From Flavobacterium hydrocarbonoxydans (lineage in GTDB: Bacteria > Bacteroidota > Bacteroidia > Flavobacteriales > Flavobacteriaceae): DNA of 64,000 bases. Position 1 is the stretch's first letter. Each line of letters opens with the position of its first letter. Location: positions 1-64,000 of the forward strand of contig NZ_WSTB01000002.1 in NCBI RefSeq assembly GCF_009789235.1, written 5' to 3'. The notes under the pieces were generated by a model. The model was given only the letters and a program-made list of their open reading frames with translations, ran no database searches and was not told the origin of the DNA. Both the position numbers and the translations under genes were made by a program. Shown here one piece after another: positions 26,182-34,206 of the stretch.

Positions 26182-27981
26182 ATGATAAAAAACCCAATTC
26201 ACACTTTTCATATCCCGGTTATGGGACTCGCCTATACTATCGACAGCCCTATTCGGGTAGGACAATATGGTATTTCGTCTGTAATTTCGATTGCAGATGA
26301 TGATTTGATTGAAAAAATGCGCAACTTTTATAGCTCGAAATTTAATTTTCCGTACGAAGAAATCAATCAAAAATTTCAGGATTACCGGGCTCAGAGAATT
26401 ACTTCTTATCTTAATCTGGTTGACCGGATTGTAAAGCAAAAATTTGAAAGTTTTAAAACAGAACTAGCCGAAAGCAAAACTTCTCTGGAAAATTACATGG
26501 CGATGCTTCCTAATACTTCTGTCATCAAAAAAGGGTTTCAAAATCTGCTGGAAGACGGAATTTCATTCAAAGAAAATATTCAAAACTATATCGAATCGCA
26601 ACTTTCAATGGGAGCGATTGATGTGAATATCATGACCAAGCTCGATAAGGATAATTTTGAAAAAGAAGAACAGTTACCCATCGAATTTAATGATGCTCAT
26701 GCCGCTTTGAGAGGTTTTGCGAACAGCAATCTGGAATCGGCGGTCGTGCTTTCGGCAGGAATGAATCCGAGGCTTTATAGTTATTTCGAAAACTTTTTGG
26801 ATTTTTTTCCAGATAAAAACCATCATCTTAAAAAGAAAATCATTTTAAAAGTCAGCGATTATCGATCGGCCGTGATTCAGGGAAACTTTTTTGCAAAGAA
26901 AGGTCTTTGGGTTTCGGAATATCGCATAGAATCAGGATTGAATTGTGGTGGACATGCTTTTGCAACAGATGGATTATTATTGGGACCTATTTTAGAAGAA
27001 TTTAAACAAAAGAAAGAACAACTCCTTCAGTCTTCACATGAATTGATGATTAAAGCATTAGAGCAAAAAAACCTGTATCATCCATCAAAACCTTTGCCTG
27101 TAAAAATCACGGTACAAGGTGGTGTAGGTACAGCCGAAGAACATGAATTTTTATTAAACAATTACAACATAGATTCTGTGGGCTGGGGTTCTCCGTTTTT
27201 ACTAGTTCCTGAGGCTACTTCTGTAGATAAAGCCACCCGGAATTTATTAATTGAGGCCAAAGAAGATGATTTGTATTTAAGTCAGATCTCGCCTTTGGGA
27301 GTACCTTTTAATACTTTGAAAGGAACGACAAATGAGTTTTTAAAACAGGAAAGAATTCGCAAAAACAAAGCAGGCAGTTCGTGCCCGAAACGTTTTTTGG
27401 CATTGAGCAAAGAATACGATTATAAAGGCATTTGTTCAGCTTCGAAAAAATTTCAGGACATCAAACTCGCAGAATTGGAAACTATAAAAAACACCATTCC
27501 GCTTTCAGAGTTTGAAAAAAGTAAAAACCGAATTACCGAAAAATCCTGTTTGTGCGTTGGTCTTGCCAATGCGTCTTATTTGGAAAATAATATTAAAATA
27601 AAAGGGCAGGATCAGGGAGTTGTAATCTGTCCCGGGCCTAATATAGCTTATTTCGATCAGGAAGTTTCTCTGAAAGAAATGGTACAACACATTTATGGAC
27701 AGAAATCTATTCTCAGTACAACAAATCGCCCTCATTTGTTCGTGAAAGAACTGAAGATGTATATTGCTTATTTGAAGAATGAAATCGAAAACATTGCTGG
27801 AGAAAAAACCGCTTTACAAATTAAAAAGTGGAATACATTTAAAAATAATCTCCTTAGCGGAATTGACTATTATGAAAAATTATTTTCTACAACATCCTAT
27901 TTTAAAAATGATTTGAAGAAAATCAACAGTGAATTTGAAGGCCTTAAAACAAAATTAACAGCAATGGAAATCCCCCAATGA
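26182..27981 (+). CDS. Nitronate-monooxygenase-like TIM-barrel protein with Cys-rich C-terminal part
   Basis: 599 aa, no signal peptide. The N-terminal 350 residues look like an FMN-dependent nitronate monooxygenase/dihydroorotate-dehydrogenase barrel: VMGLAYTIDSPIRVGQYGIS (13-32), ESGLNCGGHAF (250-260, with GGHA at 256-259) and VQGGVGTAEEH (311-321). Beyond the barrel are cysteines at about 401, 418, 456, 458 and 483 (SSCPKRF, KGIC, SCLC, VICPGPN), which could bind an Fe-S cluster. A large helical insertion sits at 60-170. I do not recognise an exact family. A terminator follows at 27998-28025. Confidence 0.5.
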   Translation: MIKNPIHTFHIPVMGLAYTIDSPIRVGQYGISSVISIADDDLIEKMRNFYSSKFNFPYEEINQKFQDYRAQRITSYLNLVDRIVKQKFESFKTELAESKTSLENYMAMLPNTSVIKKGFQNLLEDGISFKENIQNYIESQLSMGAIDVNIMTKLDKDNFEKEEQLPIEFNDAHAALRGFANSNLESAVVLSAGMNPRLYSYFENFLDFFPDKNHHLKKKIILKVSDYRSAVIQGNFFAKKGLWVSEYRIESGLNCGGHAFATDGLLLGPILEEFKQKKEQLLQSSHELMIKALEQKNLYHPSKPLPVKITVQGGVGTAEEHEFLLNNYNIDSVGWGSPFLLVPEATSVDKATRNLLIEAKEDDLYLSQISPLGVPFNTLKGTTNEFLKQERIRKNKAGSSCPKRFLALSKEYDYKGICSASKKFQDIKLAELETIKNTIPLSEFEKSKNRITEKSCLCVGLANASYLENNIKIKGQDQGVVICPGPNIAYFDQEVSLKEMVQHIYGQKSILSTTNRPHLFVKELKMYIAYLKNEIENIAGEKTALQIKKWNTFKNNLLSGIDYYEKLFSTTSYFKNDLKKINSEFEGLKTKLTAMEIPQ

Positions 27982-27997
27982 CATTGCTAAAACGGAG

Positions 27998-28025
27998 AAA
28001 CCCGGCCTAAATTTAAGCCGGGGTT
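27998..28025 (+). terminator. Terminator after the TIM-barrel gene
   Basis: AACCCGGC / GCCGGGGTT stem with T-rich tail; it also lies close to the minus-strand glycine-zipper gene that ends at 28051. Confidence 0.75.
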
Positions 28026-28050
28026 CTTTTATCTATAAAATCTTTTATAC

Positions 28051-28470
28051 TTATTTCTTTTTACTATCAATAATAGCTCCGGTTCCAGCACCTACTCCGG
28101 CTCCGGCAAGACCACCAATAATGGCACCTTCGCCTTTTTTCTTACTGATAATAGCTCCAGTTGCTGCTCCAACACCTGCTCCAATCACCGCTCCTTTTGC
28201 AGTTGAACTCCAGCCTTTCTTTTTAGCTGTAGTAGTAGTTGTTGTAGTTCCATCATTTTGATGTACTACTACGACTTTTTGAGCCGCTGCGGCTTTTTCC
28301 TGCTCCTGGTTCGCCATCTCTGTTTTTACAGAATCGATTATTCTTTGTTTATCCATTTCAACTTTCATCGAATCGATGCTGGCCTGCTTGGCTTGCTTAA
28401 CATCCATTTTTCCCTGATTTTGACAAGAAACGATACTTAAAGCGACGATTAAAAAATATATTGCTTTCAT
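28051..28470 (-). CDS. Glycine-zipper lipoprotein (YMGG-like)
   Basis: 139 aa. Lipoprotein signal MKAIYFLIVALSIVSC with lipidated Cys16. A charged helical middle (KQAKQASIDSMKVEMDKQ) is followed by a Thr-rich stretch and two glycine-zipper hairpins (GAVIGAGVGAATGAII and GAIIGGLAGAGVGAGTGAII). Such zippers insert in or pack against membranes. Envelope role inferred. Confidence 0.75.
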   Translation of the reverse strand: MKAIYFLIVALSIVSCQNQGKMDVKQAKQASIDSMKVEMDKQRIIDSVKTEMANQEQEKAAAAQKVVVVHQNDGTTTTTTTAKKKGWSSTAKGAVIGAGVGAATGAIISKKKGEGAIIGGLAGAGVGAGTGAIIDSKKK

Positions 28471-28585
28471 GATTGTAGCTTTTTTAAATTATACACTACA
28501 AAGAAACAGACTAGACCTTTTATAAAAGTTATATGATTTTAGAAAATGTTTACACAATTAAACAGTCAGGCTTTCATTTACTCAT

Positions 28586-29863
28586 TTACTTCCCTTGAAT
28601 TCCTTTTTTCAAAATCTGCCCAAAATCATACATGTCTTCATAAGAACAATACAATGGAACTGGTGCTAAACGAATTACATTTGGTTCACGCCAGTCTGTA
28701 ATCACACCATTTTTCATTAAATAATCAAACAAACTTCTGCCTTCGCCGTGCAGAAAAACAGATAATTGCGAAGCTCTTTCTTCCTGACTTGAAGGTGTGA
28801 TAATCTCGAAAGTACTATCGACTTCTTTGTCTATTTCGTGCAGAATAAATTCTAAATAAGCCGTGATTTTATCTCTTTTTTCGATCAAAGCATCCATTCC
28901 AACCTCAGCAAACATTTCAACTGAAGCCAAATACGGCGCTAAAGAAAGTACCGGTAAATTACTAATTTGCCATCCGCCTGCTCCCTGAACCGGATCGAAA
29001 GTAGGTTCCATCTTGAAACGACGTTCTTTATTATGTCCCCACCAGCCAGCAAATCGTGGCAAATCCGGATTATTATGATGTCTCTCGTGTACGAAACAGC
29101 CGGAAGCATTTCCAGGCCCTGAATTCATGTATTTATAACTGCACCAGGCAGCAAAATCTACATTCCAATCGTGCAGTTCCAGTTTGATATTTCCAGCGGC
29201 GTGTGCCAGATCCCAACCTACTTTTGCGCCCGCTTTTTGTCCGGCTGCTGTAATGGTTTTGATATCGAAAACTTGTCCGGTATAATAATTTACGCCTCCT
29301 ATTAGAACCAAAGCCAGTTCATCGCCCACTTCTTCAATTTTGGCTAAAATATCTTCGAGACGGATGTTGTGTTCGCCTTCTCTGCGTTTGATTTCTACGA
29401 TTGCATCTTCGGGTTTATAACCGTGAAAATGCACCTGACTCTGAAACATATATTGGTCGGATGGAAACGCTTTTTCTTCGCAGATGATTTTATAACGTTT
29501 GCCTTTTGGCTGATAAAATGACACCATCAGCAAATGAAGATTCACCGTCAGGGTATTCATCACCGTTACTTCTGATGGTAAAGCGCCTACAATTTTGCTT
29601 AATGGTTCTGCAAATCTTTCCTGATAATCCCACCAGGGTTTTTCGGCATAAAAATGACCTTCAACTGCAAGGTTTCCCCAGTCGTCCATGATTTCATCTA
29701 CGTAGGCTTTGGTGCGTTTTGGTTGTAAGCCGAGTGAGTTTCCTGTGAAATAAATAACACGTTTGTTGTTTACTTTAGGGAAAATGAATTCGTATTTATA
29801 GTGATTAAATTTGTCTTCGACATCTTGCTGTTGTGCGAATTCGCGTGTATTTTGGAACGTCAT
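28586..29863 (-). CDS. kynU: Kynureninase
   Basis: 425 aa PLP enzyme that cleaves (3-hydroxy)kynurenine to (3-hydroxy)anthranilate and alanine. The PLP lysine is in WCSYKYMNSGPG, and WDLAHAAGNIKLELHDW contains the aspartate that contacts the cofactor ring. Length and order match bacterial KynU. It continues the kmo reaction. A -7 motif is not obvious upstream. Confidence 0.95.
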   Translation of the reverse strand: MTFQNTREFAQQQDVEDKFNHYKYEFIFPKVNNKRVIYFTGNSLGLQPKRTKAYVDEIMDDWGNLAVEGHFYAEKPWWDYQERFAEPLSKIVGALPSEVTVMNTLTVNLHLLMVSFYQPKGKRYKIICEEKAFPSDQYMFQSQVHFHGYKPEDAIVEIKRREGEHNIRLEDILAKIEEVGDELALVLIGGVNYYTGQVFDIKTITAAGQKAGAKVGWDLAHAAGNIKLELHDWNVDFAAWCSYKYMNSGPGNASGCFVHERHHNNPDLPRFAGWWGHNKERRFKMEPTFDPVQGAGGWQISNLPVLSLAPYLASVEMFAEVGMDALIEKRDKITAYLEFILHEIDKEVDSTFEIITPSSQEERASQLSVFLHGEGRSLFDYLMKNGVITDWREPNVIRLAPVPLYCSYEDMYDFGQILKKGIQGK

Positions 29864-30123
29864 TGTTTTTGTTTTGAATGGTAAAAATAAGAAAAAAGTT
29901 TGTTTTGTTTCAGGTTTCAGGTTTCAAGTTGTGAGTTGTGGGTTGTGAGTTTTCTGGGTTGTGAGTAATAAGACGCGGATGGAAAGGATTCGCTTTCGCG
30001 AAAACGCGGATTAAAACGGATTTTTCTTTTTTCTTTGAAACTTGTATTTTGAACTTGAAACCTGAAACTTGGAATTTGAACTTGAACTTGGAATTTGGAA
30101 TTTGGAATTTGGAATTTGAAGCT

Positions 30124-30264
30124 GCGTTAGGGATAGTAATGGAAAGCTTTTGCGATGAAAACCTTAGTAATACTGCAACGAGGAAGCGACCAGCGGAAGC
30201 TCCCGCAGTGCTGTATTACTTGGTTTTTATTGCAAAACTTGTAATGGATAGCCCGTAATACGCC
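30124..30264 (+). ncRNA. Structured dispersed repeat, copy 4 (Flavo-1-like, long stem)
   Basis: Loop motifs GGGATAGTAATGG (5') and TTGTAATGGATAGCCC (3') enclose an inner stem of about 30 pairs (TTTTGC, AAAACC and AGTAATAC on the left pair with GTATTACT, GGTTTT and GCAAAA on the right). Outer GCGTTAGGG pairs with CCCGTAATACGC with small bulges. This is the same architecture as copies 1-3, with a much longer arm. Confidence 0.55.
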
Positions 30265-30277
30265 CAAATTATAAACA

Positions 30278-30304
30278 AAAAAACCTGCCATTGCTGACAG
30301 GTTT
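30278..30304 (-). terminator. queA terminator
   Basis: On the minus strand, AAACCTGTCAGCAATGGCAGG forms the stem and is followed by a run of T. It lies 25 bp past the queA stop. Confidence 0.75.
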
Positions 30305-30328
30305 ATATTTTTGATGTATCTGTTTGAA

Positions 30329-31378
30329 TTAGATAATTAACATTGCATCTCCATAAGAGTAGAATTTGTACTCTTCTTTGATGGCTTCGTCGTAAGCGCG
30401 TTTCATTAAATCGTGACCACAGAACGCAGAAATCATCATTAACAATGTTGATTTTGGCGTGTGGAAATTGGTAATCATACAGTTTGCAATACTAAAATCG
30501 TGAGGAGGGAAAATAAATTTATTTGTCCAGCCTTCGTAAGGATTTAAAGTATTTTGTGATGAAACCGAACTTTCGATAGCACGCATCGAAGTAGTTCCAA
30601 CGGCACAAATACGTTTTTTGTTTACTTTCGCATTGTTTACGATATCGCAGGCTTCCTGCTTGATAATCAATTCTTCAGAATCCATTTTGTGTTTAGACAA
30701 ATCTTCAACCTCAACTGGGTTGAAAGTTCCTAAACCTACGTGAAGGGTAACTTCAGCAAAGTTGATTCCTTTGATTTCCAGTTTTTTCAAAAGGTGTTTC
30801 GAGAAGTGCAAACCAGCAGTTGGTGCCGCTACAGCTCCTTCTTCTTTTGCATAGATGGTTTGGTATCTTTCAGCATCTTCTTCAGTTACTTCTCTGTTGA
30901 TGTATTTAGGAATTGGAGTTTCTCCCAATTCTGTCAGTTTGTTTCTGAATTCTTCATAAGAACCATCGTATAAGAAACGTAACGTTCTTCCACGAGAAGT
31001 CGTATTGTCGATAACCTCAGCCACTAACGAATCGTCGTCGCCAAAATAAAGTTTGTTACCAATTCTGATTTTACGGGCAGGATCTACCAAAACATCCCAA
31101 AGGCGTTGTTCAGCATTTAGTTCTCTCAATAAGAAAACCTCGATTCTGGCTCCTGTTTTTTCTTTGTTTCCGTACAAACGCGCAGGGAAAACTTTAGTAT
31201 TATTAAGAATCAAAACGTCTCCGTCATCAAAATAATTGATAACATCTTTGAACATTTTGTGTTCTATAGTTTGTTTTTTGCGGTCAATTACCATTAAACG
31301 AGACTCATCTCTATTTTCTGCTGGAAATTCGGCCAAAAGTTCTTTTGGTAAATTGAAACTGAAGTGTGATAATTTCAT
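30329..31378 (-). CDS. queA: S-adenosylmethionine:tRNA ribosyltransferase-isomerase QueA
   Basis: 349 aa, the usual length. Transfers the ribosyl moiety of SAM to 7-aminomethyl-7-deazaguanine in tRNA to give epoxyqueuosine. Recognisable segments: [55 protein letters not shown] and [11 protein letters not shown] -7 motif TATATTTG is on the minus strand at 31442-31449 with a TTG about 21 bp further up, so it has its own promoter. The gene is followed by its terminator. Confidence 0.96.
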   Translation of the reverse strand: MKLSHFSFNLPKELLAEFPAENRDESRLMVIDRKKQTIEHKMFKDVINYFDDGDVLILNNTKVFPARLYGNKEKTGARIEVFLLRELNAEQRLWDVLVDPARKIRIGNKLYFGDDDSLVAEVIDNTTSRGRTLRFLYDGSYEEFRNKLTELGETPIPKYINREVTEEDAERYQTIYAKEEGAVAAPTAGLHFSKHLLKKLEIKGINFAEVTLHVGLGTFNPVEVEDLSKHKMDSEELIIKQEACDIVNNAKVNKKRICAVGTTSMRAIESSVSSQNTLNPYEGWTNKFIFPPHDFSIANCMITNFHTPKSTLLMMISAFCGHDLMKRAYDEAIKEEYKFYSYGDAMLII

Positions 31379-31441
31379 ATTAAAGTGTAGATTTTAAAAT
31401 ATCAATTTTAGATTTTTTTATCTAAAATTTTAAATCGTGTG

Positions 31442-31449
31442 CAAATATA
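31442..31449 (-). promoter_or_regulatory. -7 promoter motif for queA
   Basis: TATATTTG on the minus strand, 64 bp upstream of the queA ATG. A TTG at 31471-31473 (minus strand) fits a -33 box at about 21 bp spacing. Confidence 0.6.
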
Positions 31450-31543
31450 CGATTGTGAGATAGGCGTTGTCAAGTGTTTTGACGTTTATTTTCAAAAGTA
31501 GCTGATTTAGTGGGGTTTTGGCTTGGTTAAAAAAAGGGTTTTC

Positions 31544-31723
31544 ACCATATAAGTGATATAAGTTCATTTAATAAGATTGGTTATTAAAGGATTCTTCAGT
31601 ATTGTTTTGGCTAAAGCCGAAAAACAAACCATAAAAAAACCTCCAGTTGAAATTGGAGGCAATTCATTTTAAAGTTCAACATTTAGATATTCTATTTAAA
31701 TGAACTTATATAACTTATATGGT
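31544..31723. repeat. Terminal-inverted-repeat element B, queA / aroA
   Basis: Left end ACCATATAAGTGATATAAG and following TTCATTTA (31544-31570) are the reverse complement of 31697-31723 with one mismatch in 27. It encloses a hairpin at 31641-31660. Same termini as the array units at 11809-12250. The right end lies 6 bp from the aroA stop codon. Confidence 0.85.
31634..31660 (-). terminator. aroA terminator inside element B
   Basis: On the minus strand, CCTCCAATTTCAACTGGAGG is followed by seven T. It is a proper terminator embedded between the terminal inverted repeats, about 70 bp past the aroA stop. Confidence 0.8.
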
Positions 31724-31729
31724 AAAAAA

Positions 31730-32953
31730 TTACAATTCTGAAACTTCGAAGTTTACTTGTTTTAAATCTTCCCAGAAATCAGGATATGATTTTGAAACTA
31801 CTTCGGCATTTTCGATAATAATCGGAACTTTCAACGCCAAAGGTGCAAATGCCATTGCCATACGGTGATCGTTGTATGTTGCAATTTTTACATTATGATT
31901 GATGTTGTCCGAAAGTCCTAAAGTCAGGCTGTCATTAGTCACCGAAATATTAGCTCCTAATTTTGTCAATTCAACTTTAAGTGCTTCCAGTCTGTCCGTT
32001 TCTTTAATTTTTAAAGTATGAAGACCTGTAAGATGACAACCAATTCCTAAGCCAAGACAAGTTACCACAATAGTTTGTGCGATGTCCGGTGTATTGTTTA
32101 GATCGAAAGTAACGTCTTCGAATTTGAAATTTGGTTCTTTTTTCAGCGTCATTTTATTTCCGTCGAAAGAAGTTTTGATTCCCATTTTTTCGTAAATCGA
32201 AATCAAATCTGAATCTCCCTGTAAACTATTTTCTTTGTAACTGCTTAATGTGATCGAAGCTGTATCTGCCAAAGCGGCGATACTGAACCAGTATGAAGCC
32301 GAACTCCAGTCAGACTCCACGACCATTTCTTTTGAAGCTACATTTTCTTTCGGGAAAACTTTAATTACATTTCCTTCAAAACTGGTTTGAATATCTAAAT
32401 CATTTAGCAAAGCCAAAGTCATTTTGATGTACGGAATAGACGTAATCTCGCCTTCTAAAGTCAGTTCTAAACCATTTTCAAGTTTGGAAGCCACTAATAA
32501 AAGTGCCGAAATATACTGGCTGCTCACATTGGCTGCAAGACTTACTTTCGACGCCGTAACTTTTTTTCCTTTTATTCTAATTGGCGGATAGCCTGCTTCT
32601 TTTTCGTATGAAATCTCGACTCCTAATTGTGCCAACGCTTCTACCAAAATTTTTATCGGACGCTCCTGCATTCTGCTGGAACCTGTCATCACTACTTCGC
32701 GGCCTTCGTTTACAGCAAAATAAGCCGTTAAGAAACGCATTGCAGTTCCGGCATGGTGAATATCTACAATTTCGTCATTGCCTACCAAAGCTTTTTGCAT
32801 GACTTCGCTGTCGTCTGAGTTGGAAGTGTTTGCCAAAGTAATATTGGGGAACAAGGCTTTTAGCAATAACAAACGATTGGTTTCGCTTTTTGAGCCTGTG
32901 ATTTTTATTTCAGATTGAAGATTGAAGTCTTTAGATTGAAGAAGTAAATTCAT
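31730..32953 (-). CDS. aroA: 3-phosphoshikimate 1-carboxyvinyltransferase (EPSP synthase)
   Basis: 407 aa enzyme of the shikimate pathway, making EPSP from shikimate-3-phosphate and PEP. Signatures: KSETNRLLLLKALF near the start, HAGTAMRFLTAYF (the phosphate/PEP region), SSRMQERPIKILV, and the C-terminal IKETDRLEALK and DHRMAMAFAPLAL. Shorter than the 427-aa E. coli type, as usual in Bacteroidota. It is not in the aromatic operon at 42-46 kb but carries the same element type at its 3' end as the DAHPS/CM gene there. Confidence 0.95.
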   Translation of the reverse strand: MNLLLQSKDFNLQSEIKITGSKSETNRLLLLKALFPNITLANTSNSDDSEVMQKALVGNDEIVDIHHAGTAMRFLTAYFAVNEGREVVMTGSSRMQERPIKILVEALAQLGVEISYEKEAGYPPIRIKGKKVTASKVSLAANVSSQYISALLLVASKLENGLELTLEGEITSIPYIKMTLALLNDLDIQTSFEGNVIKVFPKENVASKEMVVESDWSSASYWFSIAALADTASITLSSYKENSLQGDSDLISIYEKMGIKTSFDGNKMTLKKEPNFKFEDVTFDLNNTPDIAQTIVVTCLGLGIGCHLTGLHTLKIKETDRLEALKVELTKLGANISVTNDSLTLGLSDNINHNVKIATYNDHRMAMAFAPLALKVPIIIENAEVVSKSYPDFWEDLKQVNFEVSEL

Positions 32954-33088
32954 TTTATTTGATTGTAAGTTGTGAGTTGCGCGTTATGATGGATTCCAAA
33001 CATAATTCAGCTGCGCAATTTACCACTCCACATCCAAAATTCAAAATTCAAAACCCACAATTCAAATTTTATAATTGATATATCACAA

Positions 33089-33415
33089 TTATTTCAATTT
33101 ATCGTTGTTTTTATGACGGTCTTTATCCCTAACCGATTTTAAATCCATTTTTTTATCAAAAGCGGCCTGCAAATCGATTCCGGTTTGGTTTGCCAAACAT
33201 AAAACCACAAACACCACATCGGCCAGTTCTTCGCCCAGATCTTTGTTTTTATCACTTTCTTTCTCTGATTGTTCTCCGTAACGGCGGGCAATAATTCTGG
33301 CTACCTCGCCTACTTCTTCAGTAAGTTGTGCCATATTGGTCAATTCATTAAAATAGCGAACTCCGTGTTCTTTTATCCAGGTATCGACATCGAGTTGTGC
33401 GTTTTTCAAATCCAT
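33089..33415 (-). CDS. MazG-like nucleotide pyrophosphohydrolase
   Basis: 108 aa, all-alpha NTP pyrophosphatase of the MazG/iMazG type. The metal-binding motif LTEEVGEVARII (ExxE) and the second GEELADVVFVV (ExxD) are present. Likely hydrolyses non-canonical dNTPs. It sits 135 bp upstream of aroA on the same strand and downstream of a RAYT insertion. Confidence 0.85.
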   Translation of the reverse strand: MDLKNAQLDVDTWIKEHGVRYFNELTNMAQLTEEVGEVARIIARRYGEQSEKESDKNKDLGEELADVVFVVLCLANQTGIDLQAAFDKKMDLKSVRDKDRHKNNDKLK

Positions 33416-33479
33416 TTTTAATTATTTTTTAATCCTGCTAAAATAAAGTTTTATTTTTTTATAAAATAATAGGGTATGG

Positions 33480-33526
33480 TTTATTTAACCCTTGAAGGGT
33501 TTGAAACCCTTCAAGGGTTAAATAAA
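33480..33526. repeat. REP-like palindrome downstream of the RAYT gene
   Basis: Perfect inverted repeat with 22-base arms and a 3-base loop (TGA). The core is AACCCTTGAAGGGTT, TGA, then AACCCTTCAAGGGTT (33487-33519). Each half-arm is itself nearly palindromic. It ends 2 bp before the transposase stop codon. Confidence 0.9.
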
Positions 33527-33527
33527 A

Positions 33528-34139
33528 CTATTCGATAATTAAATCACTTATAGTGTTTAGACTTTGTTGCTGATGATGATAAAAAATAAAGTTTTCTACA
33601 TCATCAAACAATTTAATGACATCATCTCTTTTTAATTTTGTTGGTCTGTTCGAAATTATTGTTCCATATGATGACCATGGATACAAACTCATTTGTTTAA
33701 CAAAACCGTGGTGTACTGGGTTGTTGTGTATGTAAAAAATTAATTTTTGAAAATATTTTTCAGAAGTTACCGTTTTTCTTTTGAAGGTTGCCTCAAACAA
33801 TTTTCCAGTTCTATTGTGGCGCTTGTTTATTCCTTGTGTGTAGGCATTAAAGAAGTGCGAAAACTGCTTTGATGGGTCAATGACTTTTGGATTCTCAGTT
33901 GTAGAATATGTTAGGTTTTTCTGTTCAATCTCAGCCTTTTCTTTTATTCGGACTAAAATATGGAAATGATTTTTCAATAAACACCAAGCAAATGTTTCAG
34001 CAATAGGTTCAATATATTTAGCATACAACCTCAGGAAATAGTAGTAATTCTCGCTGTCCAGAAAAACATCAATTCCGTTATTACCTCGATTATAAATATG
34101 ATAATAACTCCCGTAAAGTATGGGCTCTTTAATTTGCAT
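33528..34139 (-). CDS. REP-associated tyrosine transposase (RAYT, TnpA-REP)
   Basis: 203 aa Y1-family single-strand transposase related to IS200/IS605 TnpA. The HUH motif is HFH at 58-60 (LLKNHFHILVRI), and the nucleophile tyrosine is Y136 in FYIHNNPVHHGFV. The reading frame is intact. It lies between two identical 33-base palindromes (33487-33519 and 34162-34194), as expected for a RAYT with its REP hairpins. No IS ends or accessory TnpB are present, so it is probably domesticated. Confidence 0.92.
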   Translation of the reverse strand: MQIKEPILYGSYYHIYNRGNNGIDVFLDSENYYYFLRLYAKYIEPIAETFAWCLLKNHFHILVRIKEKAEIEQKNLTYSTTENPKVIDPSKQFSHFFNAYTQGINKRHNRTGKLFEATFKRKTVTSEKYFQKLIFYIHNNPVHHGFVKQMSLYPWSSYGTIISNRPTKLKRDDVIKLFDDVENFIFYHHQQQSLNTISDLIIE

Positions 34140-34161
34140 TGTTAAATCTTTTATTCAAAAA

Positions 34162-34194
34162 AACCCTTGAAGGGTTTGAAACCCTTCAAGGGTT
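34162..34194. repeat. REP-like palindrome upstream of the RAYT gene
   Basis: Identical in sequence and orientation to 33487-33519. It lies 23 bp upstream of the transposase start and 12 bp past the stop of the 34207 gene. Confidence 0.9.
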
Positions 34195-34206
34195 AAATCT
34201 AAAATA

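Larger units (their letters stand above)
29864..30328. other. Repeat-rich intergenic region, kynU / queA
   Basis: 465 bp without a credible gene. It holds short-period, low-complexity repeats (GGTTTCAAGTTGTGAGTTGTG near 29910 and GGAATTTGGAATTTGGAATT near 30090), then structured repeat copy 4 (30124-30264) and the queA terminator. Confidence 0.7.
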
